From Benincasa hispida (taxonomy: Eukaryota > Streptophyta > Magnoliopsida > Cucurbitales > Cucurbitaceae), in NCBI RefSeq assembly GCF_009727055.1, contig NC_052359.1, forward strand, positions 14,812,932 through 14,876,931: DNA of 64,000 bases, in the 5' to 3' direction. The position numbers were made by a program, and so were the translations under genes. Below the pieces are notes generated by a model. The model was not told the origin of the DNA. It ran no database searches and saw nothing but the letters and a program-made list of their open reading frames with translations. Shown piece by piece: positions 24,480-36,899 of the stretch. Numbering within the stretch: position 1 is the stretch's first letter; each line of letters starts with the position of its first letter.

Positions 24480-25635
24480 AAATAGGCAAACTTTCGAATG
24501 AAATTCCAACTTTTTAGGGTTAGCCACAAGCACGTGGGCCGGACATCTCCAAATCTTAAAGTGTTGTAAAGTACCTTTACGATCTCTCCATAACTCAAAA
24601 GGCGTTTCAGAAACACTCTTTGAGGGAATATTGTTCAAAATGTAAACTGCAGTCTCCATTGCAAATCTCCAAAACAAGTCTAGAAGATGAGCATAACTCA
24701 TCATAGACCAAACCATGTCCAACAGGATTCTGTTCTCCTTTCTAATACACCATTCTGCTGAGGTGTACCTGAGACCGAGAGTTGGGACGTGATTCCATGT
24801 TCTATCATATAGTTCTGGAATTCTAAGTCCATATACTCTCCACCACGAACAGATCGTAGTGTTTTATCTTCCTAACTAACAAGTTTTCAACTTCAGCCTT
24901 ATACTCCTTGAACTTTTCAAGAGCGTCAGACTTATGTTGCATTAGGTATAGATATCTATATCTTGAATAATCATCTATGAAAGAGATGAAATATTCATAC
25001 CCACCTCGTGTTCTAACACTCATCGGACCACAAAGGTCTGAATGTATAAGCTCCAAGGTTTCCTTGGCTCTATAACCTTTTCCAGTAAAAGATCATTTGG
25101 TCATTTTTCCTTCAAGACATGATTCACATACCGGCAAAGAGTTTTCTTCTAAACCATTTACAAGTCCATATTTCTTCAATTTCTCAATCCTATTGAGATT
25201 GATGTGACCTAACCTTAAATGCCAAATATAGGCGTTTTCCTTGGGAGAAACCCTTGGTTTTTTTTTTTCGTTGTTGCTGTTTTGAACATTTCAATATTAA
25301 GTCAGGCTTTTATGACTAAAGACCTTAGTACGTATAAGTTATTTTCTATTGAACCAAAACTAATCTCCATACCATTCTTAAAAATAAACACTTTATTCTC
25401 AGAAAAAGAGATGGAATAACCTTGTTCAATCAGACAAGATACTGAAATTAAGTTCCTCTTGATACGAGGAACTACATAAACATTATCCAGTAACAGATAA
25501 CATTTCTTGTCCAAAAATAACTTAAGCCTGCCTACAGCAACAACTGAAACAACCTCACCAGTACTAACTCGAAGAGTCATCTCTCCACCTTCCAACTTTT
25601 TCGAGGAATTAAATCCTTGATGGGAAAAACATACA
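24480..25635 (-). pseudogene. C-main protease end, pre-integrase and integrase
   Basis: Continuing from the protease across E2, the frame reads CFSHQGFNSSKKLEGGEMTL, then LLLDNVYVVPRIKRNLISVS. The pre-integrase part has WHLRLGHINLNRIEKL and CESCLEGK (zinc-binding H/C residues). The integrase core follows: IHSDLCGPM, YFISFIDDYSRY, and QQNGVLERR. The end is FELWRDRKGT...KVCLFVG at 24480. Single stops and small frameshifts break it (blocks 25302-25635, 24823-25056, 24480-24722). Catalytic Asp, Asp and Glu positions can be recognised, but the frame is not continuous. Confidence 0.88.
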
Positions 25636-28286
25636 TGTGAAACCCGGATTTCCATTTTCCCTACTTAAACAGGTGGTTAAGGAAATTAACTAAGTGAAAG
25701 TCAAACCTTATGTTGAAGTTAAGGAAATTTCTAAGTGTTGGATAGACTTTTCCTTGAGTAGCTTTGAGTTAAGCTTAAATTGATGAAAATTGACTAAGTG
25801 TGGGACTAGGCATTGCTATGCATTGGCCATAGATCTTGGAGACATTATTTGGGAAAAGGGAGAATTTGAAGTGGGATTGACGCATGCCTTGGAGGTTAGA
25901 CCAATGCACTAGGCTCAATGGATGCATTGGAAGGGTTTTGATGGATGCGTTGGAAAGGGTGGCATACGGCTGAAGGAAGAAAGTTGAAGTGATACATTGG
26001 AAGGTTGGATGGCACGAGGGTCGGCAGTGCAAAGGGCATGAGGACGCAAGTGTGTGCGAGGAATGAGAAGGCAAGCGTGTGTGAGGAATGAGGACACACG
26101 GGTAGGCGAGGACACGGGCAAGGCATGCACTGGAGGGTGGCATGCGTCGAGCGCCCATACACAGCACACAACCTATGCGTCGAGCGCTGTCGAGCGAGTC
26201 GAGTGCCCATGCGTCGAGCGGCCGAGCGAGCCCTGCGAGCGATGCCAAACTGTCGTGCCAAGCGATGCATCGATGCCAAGCGCCCATGCGGCCGAGCAAG
26301 CCTTGCGAACGATGCCCAGTGCCTATGCCACACGCCCATGCATCGGTGACTAGCATCTATGTCAAGCGCTATACGCCCATGTCGAGCGAGCCTTGTGGTG
26401 ATGTTGAGTGAGCGATGCGTTGAAGACAAGTGGCCATCCTATACGTTAATGGTGGCTGGCTCTTGCAATGGTTAGGACTTGCGATGGCAAAGTTGGGTTG
26501 CAATGGTGGTGAATTGGAAAACCAAGTGGAACAAAGGCCTACTATGCGTTGATGGCACTATGTGTTGAACATACAAGATTTGTGGACGCATATAAAAGAT
26601 GAGCTCACATAGAGGACGTCATCAAACATGTGTCTTCTTGGGAGGAAACCTTAAGCCTTAAGGAATTGAGGTGGTTGCACAAGAGGGCATGCAACCTTAA
26701 GCCCCATGCGTTGGCTATGTAGGAGAAGGACACCCAACATTGTGTTGATGGGGTAAGGTGGAGACACCTCAAGCAGGAGGTGGAATGGACTGGATGTTGG
26801 CAATCGCGAAGGGAAACACTTGGATGAGGAGGTGTCGACCTTGGAGAGCCTTTGAACGCCTATAAATAGGGATAAGGACTTAAGATGAGAACTCAATTCT
26901 CTTCAAAGGACATAAAGAAGAGTGTATTGGGAGGAGGCTAAAAGGAGAGATGTTGTCAGATAGAAAGGTCAGAAAGTAGCATCAACTTGGGAAGGGGAGT
27001 TCTCCTAGGATACTCGTGCATTTGATGTGATTTCAAAACCATCTGAAATCTAAAAGAGTCTAAATTTTCTTGGTGGTCTGCCAGAGAAGAAGCTCCAAGG
27101 AATCAGTCTGGAGAATGAGGAAAACACAGAGGGGTTGAGCTGTCGGATAAGCTGGGCCAGTCTTGATATTTTGATGTTTTCGGCCAAACCACGAGAATTT
27201 ATGAGCTAATATTTTTAGGTAAGCTTCCTGAGACATTTTAGAGCATATTTGTAGAAGGAAGTAACTCGAGATAAAGCTTGGAACTATGAGTAGTTTGAGC
27301 TTTAATTTGAATATAGAATTTAGGGTTCAAAAGAGAAGCCCGAGAAGACCAAGGAACTTTTAGAGAGAAAAGTTCCTAAACGACCAAGGTGAGTGGTAAT
27401 TTCCTTTAAGTATTAAAGCATATCTTTTAGAGTAATTGTATATGCTTAGGTTATGAATGAGTATCTAACTTGAGCATGAGATTATGTGATTGGGATTGTC
27501 AGGGGGTTAATAGACCTAGTGCCTAAGCCCATAAGCAAAATCTCATGGGATGGTCAGGGGATACAAGAAGTCTAGTTCCTGAGCCTGTGGGAGCGTCCTC
27601 ATATGGGATGGTCAGAGGGTCGACGGGCCTAGCATCTGAGCCCATGAGCGGGGAGCTATATGCACATAGGAGACAGAGGGAACGTAAAGAGTAAGCGTTG
27701 TATTTAATAGCAGTTATCTATCTACCGTGTGTGTAGGTAAACGGCATACTCATTCTAAGTAGTTATTGGTTTAGCTATCTATCGTGCGAGTAGATAGAGT
27801 TGAGAACAGACTCACTCGAGGCGAAGGTTTGAATGTAACCTCGTATCTATGATATGCTTGTTATTTATGAGTCGAAATAGACTCTAGAAATAGCTTACCA
27901 CTCACTGAGCTTTGTAAAAGCTCATTCCGTTATTTCATGATTTTCTTCCCAGGTAGCGAAAGGTAAGGAGTTCCAGGGTGCTGCTAAGGCCAAGGTCTAC
28001 CACAAGTCACAGTTACACTTCCAGAGGGTTTTACAGTTGTGATTGTAAACTTTGTTGTTAAGTCTTGGAGTTGTATAAACGTTACATTGTTGTAATATAA
28101 AATGGGCCTACTTAATCCGTTGTAGTTTGCCTCTTTGACTTAATCAGTTGGATGTTGAATTTGTTCATTGGTATCAGAGTTATTTCTGCAAGAGTTATTA
28201 TGCAGTAAGTGTCAACAAAAGTTTGATAACTGCTACAGTCACGCCCTTTCTCAGGCTCAGAGGATAGTCTGGGGCGGGGTGTGACA
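25636..28286 (+). mobile_element. Solo LTR E2 (2,651 bp)
   Basis: It starts TGTGAAACCCGG and ends GGGGTGTGACA. The TSD is ATACA (25631-25635) and ATACG (28287-28291), with one mismatch. It interrupts the C-main protease exactly between ATNHV and CFSHQG, so the pre-insertion frame can be read across. It contains a minisatellite (26030-26420), a TATA box (26861-26868), a triple 'gatggtcag' array (27491-27658) and the palindrome GAGCTTTGTAAAAGCTC (27907-27923). The open frames inside are repeat by-products. Confidence 0.9.
26030..26420. repeat. Minisatellite in LTR E2
   Basis: Irregular GC-rich units such as 'gcgtcgagcgcccatgc' and 'gagcgagccctgcgagcgatgcc'. The position matches the arrays of E1, E3 and E4, but the unit sequence differs. 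Confidence 0.8.
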
Positions 28287-28980
28287 ATACGTGGTTAGTA
28301 GCACATGAATCAAGTATCCATGCAGAATCATCATTCTCTATCAAACACGTCTCCAAAAAAAATAAATCACATTCATCGTCTTTAGACTTCTTCCTCTTCT
28401 AGATAGTAGTGGGATCAGTATCAAAACCTATATAAGCTCCAAATTCCATTTCAGAGAACAATTCTCGTCTATGAACTTCATCTAAATCAGCAACAATTGC
28501 TTTCTCTTTTAGTCCCTTGACATTCAAGAAAGACTAGAGATTATTTTTGGAACTGACACTACTGGTTTCTTTGTCATCAATACCACTTTGCTCAAAAAGT
28601 GAGAACTGACGTTTAAACAATTCTTACAACGAGTCCATGATTTGATGTGTGATGACCATGTTTTCAACCTCTTTGGCCAAGGCATCATGTATGCTTTCCA
28701 AAATATGAAGTTGGGCCATCGAATTAGCCTTCATCCAAACTTCATATGCATTATGAACATTTCACGGTGCATCAGGGTTTGGGACTTGAGGACACTCCCC
28801 AACTATGACAAACTCGAGGTCATTTACCACAAAATACGTTTTAATAGACTCTTTCCAATGTATGTAATCGGTCAAATTTGAAAAAGCAACTAACAGAAAA
28901 TCATACAATGACATGTTGAAAAAACAAACATATTGATCTACATTAGATTTTAGCAAATACTCTTTGAAAACAAAATCCAA
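28287..28980 (-). pseudogene. C-main gag and start of protease
   Basis: The leftward frame starts MDFVFKEYLLKSNVDQYVCF and contains LTDYIHWKESIKTYFVVNDLEFV, a copia gag core. It continues as NVHNAYEVWMKANSMAQLHI and MDSL, then acidic/Lys stretches, and ends WILDSCATNHV, the protease active-site region (canonical D-S-G-A-T with Cys for Gly). LTR E2 interrupts it here. Several stop codons are present. The zinc knuckle usual between gag and protease was not found. Confidence 0.75.
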
Positions 28981-31486
28981 TATGGTTTAGCAAAATCTAA
29001 ATGAACCCCGTATGACAACGAGTTTTGCAATGACGCTTCAGTGGTTTAGGAAAAAAGCCACCGAGGAGTAGTCAATTTATCCCTCCTTTGAATTGAGACA
29101 CTCTTAACCAATCATTACACCAGAACAACTCTTGTTCCTATAACAACTAGTCATCATTGATTTGGTTAAGAAATCATTAACTTGCTTAACAATTTCCCGT
29201 AAATATGACCCTTCATTTTAGATCCTAGAGTTCTGCCCCAAGCCTCCAATCCGAAGGGAAAAATCCAATTGGGGCAAAAACTAAAGTGACCTTATCTATT
29301 TCTGGAGTTCACCTTGATATTGACCAACTGCACAAACCATCCAAAGGGGGATGCTCTCAGGGCGCCACAAGGCCGTGCAAAAAGATCTCACGGTGCAAAC
29401 CAATGGAGGTCGCAGGACATGTTAACACACATCCTTTACCCACTTACTATAAATACTCTCTCCATTCACCTTGATATTGACTCATGCAAACACCATCCGA
29501 AGGGCGATGCTCCCAGGGCACCACGAGGCCAAGCATTAATCTCACGGTGTGAACATTAAGAGAGAAATGTGAGTGGAATTGACATATCGTTTATATCTTT
29601 TCCTCCCACTGAGTATTTTAAGAACCTAGGGTTTAGTTACTTGGAAAAACACGGTTAATTATTTTAACTAAGTGACTATTTAGGTTTTCCCAAAAATAAC
29701 TCTTACTTTAGAAAATTGAATAACTTTTGATCATCATTCATTAAACACTTCAACGAACTCTTTGACCAACTGTTGCATGCTTGTAGTAAATCTATCTAAT
29801 TCACCTTTCTAGGTAGGTTCCCAGGTAGGGGTGTCCTGTTTTCGTCAGCTTAAATAACTCAACTTAGCCAGAACCCACTTTAGACAAAAGGTCCCTTATA
29901 GATAGATTTATTACAAATTTAATCTTTTATGCAAATGAATTTAATCCTATTAAACTAATTTAAAAGATTAAAGTTAAGTTACTAATCTCATCAGAACCAT
30001 GAACTTAGGTCTATCTCAATCAAATTTTAAAACCCTTTAAAACATGGTTTTGCCTAAGTTGACATGCAACTCTTTCTTATTGATTTTAGTTCTAATTTTC
30101 ATTATAACTCTTATAAAAGGAAACAACTAAAACCAACCACAATGCGAAGCAACACATTCATAAGGCATTCATAACTCTTATAAATAAGCCTAAGAGTCAT
30201 GCTCCATGCATTTTTCATCCATTACTACTTTTATATAACTCTTATATAACAAAGTAATGAACCAAGCATACATGCTCTCATACACCCTTATACTATAACA
30301 CTTATAATATAAAGATGATGCATGAATATGCTTAACGCATGCCTAAATATAACTCTTATATTATATGATGCATGAGCATGCTTTAATGTAATTTAATCAT
30401 GCAATCCACCATATTATAATACTTATAATATATGATGCATGAATAAATGCATAGCCTAAGGTGGGTTTTAAATCTATATGTCATACATTACGGCATATAA
30501 ACAAACATACATCTCATGTATATTAAAAATAATAGACAGGGATAACCTCAAAATCCGAAATAAAAAACTAACTATTACATAAAACAATCGAGTCGACCGG
30601 CTTAAACAAGCGAACCGGGTCTTGAACCGCCCGGGTGAATCCTTGTTCTACTAATTGTGTAGCTTTTCCTTGTGATCGTCGAGTAATGTTGGTCGAGTAA
30701 CCACGATCGTGTAGCAACGATCGAGTACCTTTGACTATGCGATGAAGCATGAAGGCCACTTGGTCGTGCAGCACCGAGTTTAAACACAAGCCTAAGCGAT
30801 CCAGTAGACGACAATTATGCGATGATGCATGATCGTCTAGACGATCGAGGAGCAAGCACCGAGTAACATTTAACAAGTGATCAAGTAGCCAGTGACTATG
30901 CAATGAAGCAGCTGGCCTACACAATCGTTTAGTGTGCACGCCTACCATGCAACAAGTATCATATACGCTATGCGATCATTTACCCCCATAGTTTACACGA
31001 TAGAGTAGCCAATGCAAACCGATCGAGTAAACTCTTTACTTGTTCATTTAACATTAGTCATACGATCGTTTAGTAAATGCTACACGATCAAGTTAGAACT
31101 TTTCTACTTGATTGTTTAGCCAAATCTAAATGATCATTTAGCCTGGGCTACACGATACGACCAACGCTTGGTATTCTTCTTCCTCGATGAGAACAACATC
31201 TCCATGCTTCTTTGAAACATCATCACAAACCACTCAAGACACTTTAAACACTTTGAATACAGACTCAATAGCAAGTTAATTATGCCCAAAAATTCAAAGG
31301 CCCTTACAAATTAACTTTGAAATGTAAAAAAGGCTTTAAAACAGGGGCAATCATCCTAAAACATCCATCAAACCATCCACAAACATACTTAACACTTAAA
31401 TGCATTGTAGAACACACTTAAAACCCAACATGACTGTAAAATAAATTTCAATACAACAATGAAATTTGGAATATTAGAACAATCTA
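28981..31486 (-). other. C-main leader region, non-coding repeats
   Basis: There is no convincing coding frame. It holds a direct repeat of about 95 bp ('ttcaccttgatattgac' to 'tctcacggtg', 29309-29402 and 29464-29551). Scattered 'aactcttata' and 'gatgcatga' motifs occur at 30100-30440. A cluster of 'acgatcg'-like motifs spans 30590-31160, as in the LTRs. This may include remnants of further insertions that I cannot delimit. Confidence 0.5.
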
Positions 31487-31498
31487 GCTCTGATGCCA
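31487..31498 (-). promoter_or_regulatory. C-main primer binding site (tRNA-iMet)
   Basis: On the minus strand it reads TGGCATCAGAGC, 11 of 12 matching the initiator-Met-tRNA PBS (TGGTATCAGAGC). It starts two bases after the LTR end. Confidence 0.85.
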
Positions 31499-31500
31499 AT

Positions 31501-33557
31501 CGAAGGAAATCTAAACATAGATATCCAGTGAGCGGAAGTGGATTGTTCCAAATCCTATTGAAAAAGAACACAACAATTATAATCTAAACACAAACGATTA
31601 TGCATCAACTATAAATTACAGCATGCTTTTTAAAAATAACAAAGAGGGATAGAGTATGAAAACCTTTGAAGAATCTTTCTTTAAGTATCCCTTGATTGTT
31701 CAGCAACGCGATTAGAACAAATCTCAACGAACAAAACAGCCAACAACACGAACTGATGAATCCTCGATCACTATCGAGTCCAACTCAATCCTGGACCCTC
31801 AAACTAAATAAGAACACCACCACAAGTATTACCTTGGTATTCTCGATGTGAGAATCTAGGAGTTGTAGGCTCTGTGTGACTTTGGATAGAGGAAAGGAGG
31901 AGGTAGACGATCGAGTAAGTGGGAAATGTATGAAGTCTATCGCATAGACTAGATATTCAATTGTTTAGTAAACGGCTTATAGACTTTGCTACTCGATCGT
32001 GTAGCAACGAGTAAATGAGTAACTATCGTATAGTCAACTCCATACCCGATATAGTAACTATCGTGTAGGCTGTGAGACACTATCATTTAGTAAAACATTT
32101 TTACTCGATAGTCCTTTTTTTGTCAAACGACACAAATGAATCAACTCTCCAATATGGAAAATAATTTTTTTTATCTCACAGTTACCATAACTTCTAATAA
32201 CCTCCCACTCAATCGGTTATTAAAGAAAAGAATTAATTATCATATAATTCATATATTATAAATAAATATGATAAACAACTTATCATGTTATATTTATAAT
32301 CTATAGTTTTAATATTTCATCATATGAAACATATAAACCATAGTTCTTTTTCTATGTTATGGTATTTAATATAAATCATATTTATATTAATTCCTCCAAT
32401 TAATGTATCTAATACATCATATCAATTATATCACATATAATTGAATTAATTTAATTATATCACATATAATTAAACTTCCTCTTGTTAATTTGAACAGTTC
32501 AAACTAACCCAAAATATGATTCTCAACTTGAACACATTGAGCTACCAAGGGGACCTTATGGACTTGTACTTTGAAGCTCCAACAGTACGTGAATAACTGA
32601 TTAAACTCTTTAATCACGGGATCCACCATCCGTTAATTGTTGGTCACTCCACTAAAGATCGATAGTTGCACTCTTCGCACTACAGATATATTTCTGTGTC
32701 CATTGGATATAACCAGTCAACAATGTAATGACCCTTCATAAATCGCTCGTAAGTACAGCTAGGCCAATTTACCATTTTTCCTCTGTAGTTACAACTAACT
32801 TCTTAAGTACCACTGATTCCTCTAATGAGCAATAAGTCATAGTCCTACTATGACTGAGTCCTCTCTTCCAAAGAGAGGGTGTGGTCACTATATTCAAAAC
32901 CTGGAATCAGCCCTTAAGGGAGCAATTTATCTACTTACTCCTGCTTCGTGGAAGGAGTGAATTCCATCTTGTGTACCTAAGTTTCCAGCTCCTCAATCAG
33001 ACAAATCCCTAAAATGGTAGGCTTGTTGAGTTAGCAATTTGGCCACTCTCACCCATACAAATTAAAGGACCACCCTCATGAGCAGAAGTTCCCAACTCAC
33101 TCAGGATTAAGGTCATGTCACCTATGGTCCTCCTAGTGAAATGTAAGTCTCAATTATCAACGGCGTTATATAACGAGACTAATCATTTCATAGTCCGGTC
33201 TTATACAAACTCTTTGTATAGGATACTCCGCTCTCATGTCTCCACATGAATGGTCAGGATTAGACAATTTATAGCACTTTAAATACTTGTAACTCTACAA
33301 AACGGGTCGTATTCGTAATGTCACCAGGATAAGGTATCCCTCATTTATCATTATACTACAGACAATTTAGGTTATTACTTAAGGCATGATTCATTTGTAT
33401 GTCTCACATACATGCTTAAGTTACATAAAATAACCACAGATCTTATTTTATTGGATTGAGTAAGTGTTTATAAAATAACACTTATTTTATTAATAACAAT
33501 ATGTTCACAATGTGTTTACAAACTACGAGACCACTGGGAGAATTATGACACCAATCC
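31501..33557 (-). repeat. C-main 5' LTR, main part
   Basis: With the five terminal bases at 38983-38987 this makes an LTR of 2,062 bp. Its 3' end reads CCTTCG instead of CCTTCA. It contains an 'acgatcg' cluster (31890-32110). K1 is inserted five bases from its 5' end. Confidence 0.85.
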
Positions 33558-33758
33558 TGTTGTAACACAGAACTTTTTCTATATTTCTTGTGATGATTTT
33601 ACAAGAGGGAGCATCCCTTTATATACAACTATGGTAGCTAATTAAGGAAAAACTTATAACAGTAAAAAAATGTACATATGGAAAGAATAAAAGTAAACCT
33701 AAATTACAGGGAATAAAATCATATGTACAAGGTAAGAGGTGATTTTCTATATTCAACA
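33558..33758 (-). repeat. K1 3' LTR
   Basis: 201 bp. On the minus strand it begins TGTTGAATATAG. The PPT (GAGAGGGAG) lies directly before it, at about 33759-33768. Confidence 0.95.
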
Positions 33759-33765
33759 CTCCCTC

Positions 33766-35260
33766 TCAAGCTGGGCAATATATGTTGATTAAATCCAGCT
33801 TTATTTTTAAGTCTTTAAACATATTCTTGGAAAGGGCCTTTGTTAGTTTGTCAGCAATTTGCCTCTTGGTAGGTATGTAGTTGAGTGAGATGCTTTTGTT
33901 TTCAATTTTTTCTTTAATAAAGTGTCGATCAATGTCTACATGTTTTATGTGATCATGATGGACTGGGTCTTTGGCGATACTGATAGTAGCTTGATTATCA
34001 TAGTGTACCTCCAGATTTGAATTTAAGTTCAGATAGAATGCTTTTGAGCCACATTCCTTCACATATTCCTTGAGCTAGAGCTCTTAGTTCTGCTTCGGCA
34101 CTGCTTCTGGATACTACAGATTGTTTCTTGCTTCGCCAGTTGACTAAATTTCCCCAAACAAAGGTGCAATATTTGGAAGTTGACCTTCTGTCTATTTTTT
34201 AGCTTGCTCAATCGGCATCTGTGAATATTTCGATGTTTCTTCTCTTAGATTTCTTAAAGTATAATCCCTCTCTTAGAGTTCCTTTCAAGTACCTGAGTAT
34301 TCTGTATATAGCTTGCATATTGTCTTCTATTGGATTGTTCATAAATTGACTTACAAAGCTAACTGCAAAACAGATATCAGGTCTTGTGTGAGTTAGGTAA
34401 ATCAATTTTCCAACTAGCCTTTGATACTGATCTTTGTTAACCAGTTTGTGATTGTTTTCTTTGATTATGTGATTGTTTATGTCAATTGGAGTATTAGCAA
34501 GCTTGCATCCAAGCATTCCAATTTCCTTTAACAGGTCAAGGACATATTTTCTTTGAGAAATGCTCAAGCCTGTTTTTGAGCGGGCCACTTCCATTCCTAG
34601 GAAGTATTTAAGGTTGCCTAAGTCCTTTACTTCGAATTCCTTGGCTAAGAGAAGTTTCATATTTCTTATTTCTTCTTCATGGTCTCTAGTAAGGATAATG
34701 TTATCTACATAGACAATGATAATTACTATTTTACTTGTGCAAGAATGTTTGACGAAGAGAGTATGGTCAGATTGACATTGTGAGTACCCGTTTTCCTTTA
34801 CCACTCTTGAGAATTTATCAAACCACGCCCGAGGGGATTATTTTAGGCCATATAGGAATTTTTTGAGTTTGCATACCTTATTTATGGTTTGAGTAGATTT
34901 TACACCGACCGGTATATCCATATACACTTTTTCTTCTAAGTCTCCATTAAGGAAGGCATTCTTTATGTCTAATTGATGAAGAATGCAATCATTATTACAG
35001 TTAGGGGAAACAGAACACGAATAGTATTTAATTTTGCTACTAGGGAAAATGTTTCTTGATAGTCAATGCCATAGGACTGGGTGAATCCTTTGGCGACGAG
35101 TTTAGCTTTGAACATATATTTTTCTCCATTAGCCTTGTAATTTATGGTGAAGATCCATTTGCATCCTACTATTTTCTTTCCTGGAGGTAGGTCTATTATT
35201 TCCCATGTGTTGTTCTTTTCCAAGGCCTTTATTTCGTTTAATACAACTTACTTCCAATTA
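33766..35260 (-). pseudogene. K1 reverse transcriptase and RNase H
   Basis: RT begins MEKNNTWEIIDLPPGKKIVG with CKWIF and [20 protein letters not shown] (35223-34969). It continues ENGYSQCQSDHTLFVKH, IIIVYVDNIILTRD, LGNLKYFLGMEVARS and YLTHTRPDICFAVSFVSQF (34804-34208). The active-site motif is YVDN, not YVDD, so the second catalytic Asp is lost. RNase H ends with VHYDNQATISIAKDP, HVDIDRHFIKEKIE and IPTKRQIADKLTKAL (34062-33766). The blocks are separated by frameshifts. Confidence 0.9.
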
Positions 35261-35669
35261 ATGTTATTGAGGGCTTCATAGACGTTGTTTGGAATGTAAA
35301 CTTGGGATAGTATAGTTGTGAATGCTTTAAACTTGGGAGAGAGGTTTTTGTAGGATAGGTAGTTTTGGATGGGATGCATCGTACAGGTTCTTACCCCTTT
35401 CCGTTTTGCAATAGGAAGATCAATGTCTTCAGTAAGTGTTTCAGTTGTGGAGTTGGAGACATGATTTTCCTGTATTTCGGTTGGGTTTTGATTGAGTACT
35501 GGTACATGTTCAAGGGTGTTCTTTCTTTTAATATAGACTATAGGATCTTTCCTACTTTCTGGTGGGTCTTTATTGGGAATATCTATTTCATGTATATAAG
35601 GAACATATGAAGCACTCTCTTCAAAGAGATCTAGTTTTTGGGTTCCTTCGGTTTCCAGAAGTTTTCCAT

Positions 35670-36860
35670 TTTCTATGAGGGTGGAAGGTTCAATGGTGTC
35701 TTGCTTTTTGAAGTAAGGTTAGGTTTCAAAAAAGTTACATCCATGGATGTATAAAACCTTTTTTTAGTTGGTGAGTAGCATTTGTATCCCTTTTGGCTTG
35801 GAGCATAACCGAGAAAGATGCATTTTATTGCCTTAAGATCTAACTTACTCCTATTGGGTCTATGATCTTGGATAAAGACTGTGCAACCAAATATTTTTAA
35901 AGGGACTTGAGAAAATAATCTATCATGTAGAAATACTTCCTTAAGTTTTTGTAAGAGAGTTTTAAAGCCTAATATTCGAGAGGGCATTTTATTAATAAGG
36001 TAGGTGGCTGTTAGAACCACTTCTCCCCAAAAAAGGTGGGGGTGTTAGCGTGACACATTAAAGCTCTAGAAACTTCTAGGAGGTGTCTGTTTTTTCTCTC
36101 CGCAATTCCATTTTGCTGGAGAGTGTTAGGACATGTACTCAAGTGGGCAATAACTTTTTCGTTTAGAAAATTTTTCAAGGAAGTGTTAAAATAATCCTTA
36201 GCATTGTCTGTGAAGAATTTGGATTTTGGTGTTAAAGAGATTGAGAATCATGGCAAACAGATTCTGGAATATGGAAGTAACTTCAGATTTTTCTTTCATT
36301 AAAAACACCCAAGTAAGTCTAGTATGATCATCGATAAATGAAACAAACCATTTAGCTCCTGTTGCATTCTGAACTTTACTAGGGCCCTAGACATCACTAT
36401 GCATCATAGAAAAGGGATAAGAGGGTTTATATGTGCTTACCGGATATGAGGATCGAGCCAGCTTTGCATTTCACAAGACTCACATTGAAACACCTGAGAA
36501 CTTCTATTGAAAATTTCTGGAAACATTCATTTTAAATATAGAAAATTGGGATGTCCTAAACGATTATGCCATAACATTATTTTACTATCATAATTGTCTT
36601 GAGAAGCAACAAAAGTAGATGTACTAACATAATCATCTTTAGAGACAACAAAATTAGATGTACTAGATGTATTATCATAATAGTCTTTAGAAATAAAATG
36701 AGATTTGCTAAGACCTAACTCCTTGACTTGTGGCTTAAGAGCATTTAGTATGTAGAGACCCGAGGTTTCCTTAGCATTGCCAATCATCTTCCCCGAATTC
36801 AAATCCTGAAATATGCAATTATATGAGTAGAAAGTTGCACTACAGTTTTTCATAAACGTT
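35670..36860 (-). pseudogene. K1 pre-integrase and integrase
   Basis: The pre-integrase part ends MLWHNRLGHPNFLYLK (36853-36527), with the HxxxH zinc-binding pattern. The integrase middle (36520-36030) is broken by stops, though antisense matches to typical DVWGP and WVFLM-type stretches can be followed. The C-terminal part (36020-35673) reads TATYLINKMPSRILGFKT, IFGCTVFIQDHRPNRSKLD and KCIFLGYAPSQKGYKCY, as in RE1/Retrofit-like copia elements. Confidence 0.85.
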
Positions 36861-36899
36861 AGTTTGCTTATGGAAAGAAGATTTCATTTAAGATTTGGG

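Noticed and set aside
25775..26429. Long open frames on both strands in E2 (up to 193 codons)
   Set aside because: Frames are open on both strands through a minisatellite that lacks TAA/TAG-type words; composition is repeat-driven with no recognisable protein.
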